NCBI GenBank assembly: GCA_965217015.1 | Contig: OZ244224.1 | Coordinates: forward strand, 744,001-808,000 | From: JAYQKL01 sp038142705 | GTDB lineage: Bacteria > Pseudomonadota > Alphaproteobacteria > RS24 | DNA length: 64,000 bases | Direction of reading: 5' to 3' | Shown here: piece by piece, positions 60,820 to 64,000 of the stretch | How the letters are laid out: each line of letters starts with the position of its first letter | Numbering within the stretch: position 1 is the stretch's first letter | Position numbers and translations under genes: made by a program | Notes under the pieces: generated by a model | What the model was told of the DNA's origin: nothing | The model's database searches: none | Seen by the model: only the letters and a program-made list of their open reading frames with translations

Positions 60820-61860
60820 TTAATCGGTTTCATCTGTTGAAACACCAATTTTATTTTCATAAACCCCAATCGCGTTTCTGACAATAACGCCAATAATCGC
60901 CGCGATTGGAACCGCCAAGAGCAAGCCGAGAAACCCGAACAAAGAGCCAAAAGCCAGCAACGCGAACATAATCCAAACAGGGTGCAATCGTACTTTTTCA
61001 CCGACCAGCTTGGGGGTGAGGATATTCCCCTCAATAAATTGCCCCAACCCAAATACAAGCAAAATATAAATTAAAACCTGCCATTCAGGCCAATATTGAA
61101 ATAAGGCGAAAGCTGTGGCTAACAGAACGCCAACCATTGACCCAAGATAAGGAATAAAACTAATCAGTCCGGCGATGAACCCAATCGCAAACCCGCCATC
61201 AAGGCCTATCAGCTCGAGGCCAAGCGCATAAAAAACGCCCAAAAACAGACAAACCAAAATTTGACCATGGACAAAACCGGTGAGGACATTATCAACCTCA
61301 CCAGCCAATTGCCGAATTTTTGTGGCATTTTCAGGCGGTAATAATTTATCCAGCCGCGCCACCATTTTGTCCCAATCATTGAGCAAATAAAATGTCACCA
61401 CTGGTGTGATGACAAGCAAGGCCAGAATATTCAAAAAGGAAAGTGACTTTAACAAAAGCTGCTGCCCTAATCCGCTGACGGTTGTCACAGCATTTTCTGA
61501 AAAAGACTGGATAATTTTTTCAGCCTGTTGATTTTGCACCAGCCCCTCACTCAGCCCCTTCAAGCGTTCAATATAAGCGGGGATTTGAGTTACAAATTCC
61601 ATCAGCTGATTGGCGATGTAAGGCAACCCAAACATCACCAGCAAAATGATAGAGACCATAAAAACAAAAGTAATCACTGCTGTTGCCGCAATGCGATTCA
61701 GACCCAGCGCCTCAAGCCTGTCGGCCACCGGATCTAGTAAATAGGCAATCGCAAAGCCCGCAACAAAAGGCAACAAAATATCTGACAGGCTATAGAGCAA
61801 AAAAACCGCCAATGCCAGCAGGAGATAAAGATTTACAATGCGTGTGATAGAATTTGTCAT
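60820..61860 (-). CDS. AI-2E/PerM family transporter
   Basis: 346 residues with about eight predicted membrane helices and the long periplasmic region between the third and fourth. PFVAGFAIAYLLDPVAD, FIPYLGSMVGVLLA and FIEGNILTPKLVGEKVRLHPVWIMFALLAFG are characteristic of the family. Some members export autoinducer-2, others are sodium/proton antiporters; the substrate here is unknown. Second gene of the five-gene operon. Confidence 0.9.
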   Translation of the reverse strand: MTNSITRIVNLYLLLALAVFLLYSLSDILLPFVAGFAIAYLLDPVADRLEALGLNRIAATAVITFVFMVSIILLVMFGLPYIANQLMEFVTQIPAYIERLKGLSEGLVQNQQAEKIIQSFSENAVTTVSGLGQQLLLKSLSFLNILALLVITPVVTFYLLNDWDKMVARLDKLLPPENATKIRQLAGEVDNVLTGFVHGQILVCLFLGVFYALGLELIGLDGGFAIGFIAGLISFIPYLGSMVGVLLATAFALFQYWPEWQVLIYILLVFGLGQFIEGNILTPKLVGEKVRLHPVWIMFALLAFGSLFGFLGLLLAVPIAAIIGVIVRNAIGVYENKIGVSTDETD

Positions 61861-61892
61861 GCCTATATGATGGCCTTAATCATAGCGAAAGT

Positions 61893-63077
61893 CTAGCGTC
61901 GTAATTTCAGCCGCCAGCCCGTTTCGTCCTCACGCAGAACCATATCATTTTGCGCTAGGTTTGATGTCAACTGCTCAACCGAGCCAGTATAGGATAAAGA
62001 AATAATCGCGCCACGCGAGGTCAATACATGCACCGTCATGTTCTTGATAAACCGTGCAGTTTCCAGCCGGTCACGCATTTTTAACCAGCTCTGTAAATTT
62101 TCATAATCCGCCGCAACAGTAAAACGCGCCATTTGATTGGCACTTACAATCGCGGTTTGCTTCCACTCATCAGAAAAAGCCTGCGCAATCTCGGCCACCG
62201 CCTGCGCACTCATATCGCGTGGTTCATCTTCGTCAGTGAAATTACGGAAAAATAATCGGCTTCCCTGCCCTGTATATTGATAAACGGCTACATCTAATTG
62301 CCCAACTTCTGTGGCATTGGCATGCGCAACAATCACCGCATCGGCATTATATTTTGCCGCAATAGCGGCCATGCTGGTTGTGTCACCCAAAAGAATATCT
62401 TCAACAGACAAACTTGCGGCATCTTCTGCATCGCCCAGCGGCATCACAATTGGCGCGGGGACATTATTTAAATCAGGCTGCAACCAGCTTTCCTGCCACC
62501 AGTTTTTTTCCCATAAACGATAGCCAGTTACATCTTCCAGCAAAGCAATCAGCAAGGCTGGCTTGGCCTGAGATTCGATATAAGGAATATTCAGCTCATT
62601 CAGCAGGCCAATAATACTGGCCATATCAAACTGAAAAGACAGGTTTGCTAAATATCGGCGGTTGGAGTTTTTTTCGTCCTGCACACGGAAGCTTAAAATA
62701 TAATCCTCAACATTCACGGTGTCGGAAGCGGGCAAAACCAACCAGTCCTGCTGGCGCGTCATGCGTTTTAACAATATTTCAAAGGCTTGCTTTTGCCCCT
62801 CACGCAACGCCTTTGCCCGCGCAGCGGTTGCATTTTTGTCGCGCGCATCAACCGCAACATTTTTCACCTCAAACAAATCACCCGCCATGCCCAAATCAGG
62901 CAACAACATAGCCATTACAGCAAACAGGGTCATAACCATTTGTCTGGCCGCTTTTTTCAGGCCCAAGACCCCTTGATATTGGCCAACGGCCTTAAGGTAT
63001 TGGCCACTGGCCTTAAGGTATTGGCCAGATTTTTGCCCTTTTTTCATCAGCGACATCATCAGATGTTTTCTCATCAT
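61893..63077 (-). CDS. DUF2066 domain protein with repeated N-terminal extension
   Basis: 394 residues. AAAGG lies just before the first ATG (63077). The first 46 residues are basic and hold a seven-residue repeat (GQYLKAS/GQYLKAV/GQYQGVL). A signal-peptide-like stretch follows (about 47-66, VMTLFAVMAMLLPDLGMAGD). Then comes the DUF2066 domain, with ARAKALREGQKQAFEILLKRMT and FQFDMASIIGLLNELNIPYIE. Function unknown, probably periplasmic. It is the first gene of the operon with the AI-2E gene, hdaA, ppk and ppx. A shorter product starting at the later Met is possible. Confidence 0.82.
   Translation of the reverse strand: MMRKHLMMSLMKKGQKSGQYLKASGQYLKAVGQYQGVLGLKKAARQMVMTLFAVMAMLLPDLGMAGDLFEVKNVAVDARDKNATAARAKALREGQKQAFEILLKRMTRQQDWLVLPASDTVNVEDYILSFRVQDEKNSNRRYLANLSFQFDMASIIGLLNELNIPYIESQAKPALLIALLEDVTGYRLWEKNWWQESWLQPDLNNVPAPIVMPLGDAEDAASLSVEDILLGDTTSMAAIAAKYNADAVIVAHANATEVGQLDVAVYQYTGQGSRLFFRNFTDEDEPRDMSAQAVAEIAQAFSDEWKQTAIVSANQMARFTVAADYENLQSWLKMRDRLETARFIKNMTVHVLTSRGAIISLSYTGSVEQLTSNLAQNDMVLREDETGWRLKLRR
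62977..63028. repeat. In-frame 21 bp tandem repeat in the DUF2066 gene
   Basis: Two units of 21 bp (62977-62997 and 62998-63018) differ at two positions and are followed by half a third (63019-63028). Each encodes seven residues, so gain or loss of a unit keeps the frame. Confidence 0.92.
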
Positions 63078-63207
63078 GAAACCTTTTGTTGATTTGCTTC
63101 GAATATCTATACACTGTGCGACTAAATAATGCTATTCAAGGGATTAAGTTTGTCAATTTCATGGCAAATCATGACAATTTGCTAATAGATTCAACATAGG
63201 TATCACT

Positions 63208-64000
63208 GTGTCAGACGCAAAAAAAACCACTCCCGATTCTCAACAAATGACATATGCCGATGCAGGCGTCGATATTGACGCTGGCAATGAGCTTGTGCGG
63301 CGCATTGGGCCGCTTGCCAAAGCCACCGCCAGACTTGGTGCAAATAGCGACTTAGGCGGCTTTGGCGGGCTCTTTGACCTCAAAGCCTGTGGCTATGAGG
63401 ATCCGGTTTTAGTGGCGGCAAATGATGGGGTCGGCACTAAGCTTAAAATTGCCATAGAAGCTGACAGCCACAAAACCGTTGGCATTGATTTGGTCGCGAT
63501 GAGTGTGAATGACTTAATCGTTCAAGGCGCAGAACCGCTTTTCTTCCTCGATTATTTTGCCTCTGGCAAATTGGCTTTAGATGTGGCAACCGATGTGATT
63601 GCGGGCATTGCCGAAGGCTGTCAACAATCGGGCTGTGCTTTGATTGGTGGGGAAACGGCTGAGATGCCTGGCATGTATGCCGATGGTGATTATGACCTCG
63701 CCGGCTTTTGTGTCGGCGCGGTTGAGCGTGATGCAATCTTACCGCGCCAAGACATTGGCGCTGGCGATAAATTATTAGGCCTCGCCTCTTCTGGCTTGCA
63801 CTCTAACGGCTTTTCGCTTGTGCGGCGCATTGTTGAAAAATCAGGCCTGAACTGGCACGACCAAGCCCCATTTGCTGATGCGCGCCTGTCTGACGCTTTA
63901 CTGACGCCGACGCGCATTTATGTAAAATCCATCTTAAACTGCTTACAAAATGGCCACCAGATTAAAGCCCTGTCGCATATTACAGGCGGTGGTTTTCCTG
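63208..64000 (+). CDS. purM: Phosphoribosylformylglycinamidine cyclo-ligase (cut by window end)
   Basis: Open from a GTG at 63208 to the window end, 264 codons. The protein begins MSDAKKTTPDSQQMTYADAG in the usual PurM manner. It has AANDGVGTKLKIA, DLVAMSVNDLIVQGAEPLFFLDY and GGETAEMPGMY, the AIR synthetase signature regions. It closes the imidazole ring in purine synthesis. An ATG at 63247 is an alternative start, but the GTG fits family N-termini. It is divergent from the DUF2066 gene across 130 bp. The C-terminus is missing. Confidence 0.93.
   Translation, partial: MSDAKKTTPDSQQMTYADAGVDIDAGNELVRRIGPLAKATARLGANSDLGGFGGLFDLKACGYEDPVLVAANDGVGTKLKIAIEADSHKTVGIDLVAMSVNDLIVQGAEPLFFLDYFASGKLALDVATDVIAGIAEGCQQSGCALIGGETAEMPGMYADGDYDLAGFCVGAVERDAILPRQDIGAGDKLLGLASSGLHSNGFSLVRRIVEKSGLNWHDQAPFADARLSDALLTPTRIYVKSILNCLQNGHQIKALSHITGGGFP

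Overview
The window reads as the chromosome of a free-living, probably marine alphaproteobacterium. Signs of this are an IscR-led Suf operon, an NDUFA12-type complex I accessory protein, an HdaA homologue, RNase E with an acidic insert and a C-terminal GWW tail, the aroQ-accB-accC-aat block and the DUF2066-AI-2E-hdaA-ppk-ppx block. A SAR116/Rhodospirillales-like relative would fit, but the genus is inferred, not shown. Coding density is very high: most neighbouring genes overlap by 1-8 bp or are less than 30 bp apart.

Left end (1-10.7 kb), accessory in character: the C-terminus of a tyrosine recombinase, a tRNA-Ser(GCU), an 11-12 bp tandem repeat that starts at the tRNA CCA, then one 9.9 kb gene on the minus strand. 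That gene encodes a 3307-residue RTX protein that combines cadherin-like domains, five FG-GAP/VCBS-type repeats, a serralysin-type zinc protease domain and many calcium-binding nonapeptides. No type I exporter is in the window.

10.7-20.4 kb, acyl-CoA and carbon metabolism: a zinc-free quinone reductase, two SDR dehydrogenases behind an ABC-F (Uup-type) ATPase, both subunits of methylmalonyl-CoA mutase, and a TesB thioesterase. TesB sits at the tail of the next operon.

20.4-27.8 kb: one long iron-sulfur assembly operon, iscR-iscS-like-sufB-C-D-S-T-A(-tesB). Its promoter carries a near-consensus IscR type 1 box over the -35. A perfect intrinsic terminator on the opposite strand lies in the same intergenic region.

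27.8-42.6 kb, envelope and housekeeping: an alpha/beta hydrolase, anmK, tyrS, a YhdP/AsmA-like protein, a Bcp peroxiredoxin, a DUF455 protein, an M23 peptidase overlapping a bactofilin, prfB with an intact programmed +1 frameshift, PBP1A and an AmiC-type amidase.

42.6-55.1 kb: a 433 bp leader and rne, an M48/TPR protease overlapping a DsbA-family protein, thiS-thiG, aroQ-accB-accC-aat, then NDUFA12-MlaD-DUF2155 and aspS.

55.1-64 kb: rnd, then the compact operon DUF2066-AI-2E-hdaA-ppk-ppx on the minus strand, and divergent purM, which is cut by the window end.

Nothing here is clearly a new multi-gene system. The strongest candidates for novelty are the composite RTX/protease giant with an internal copy of its own C-terminal module and a cysteine/basic insert, the possible small RNA or attenuator opposite the iscR promoter, the IscR with a 17-residue insert in its DNA-binding domain, and the repeat array fused to the tRNA-Ser 3' end.
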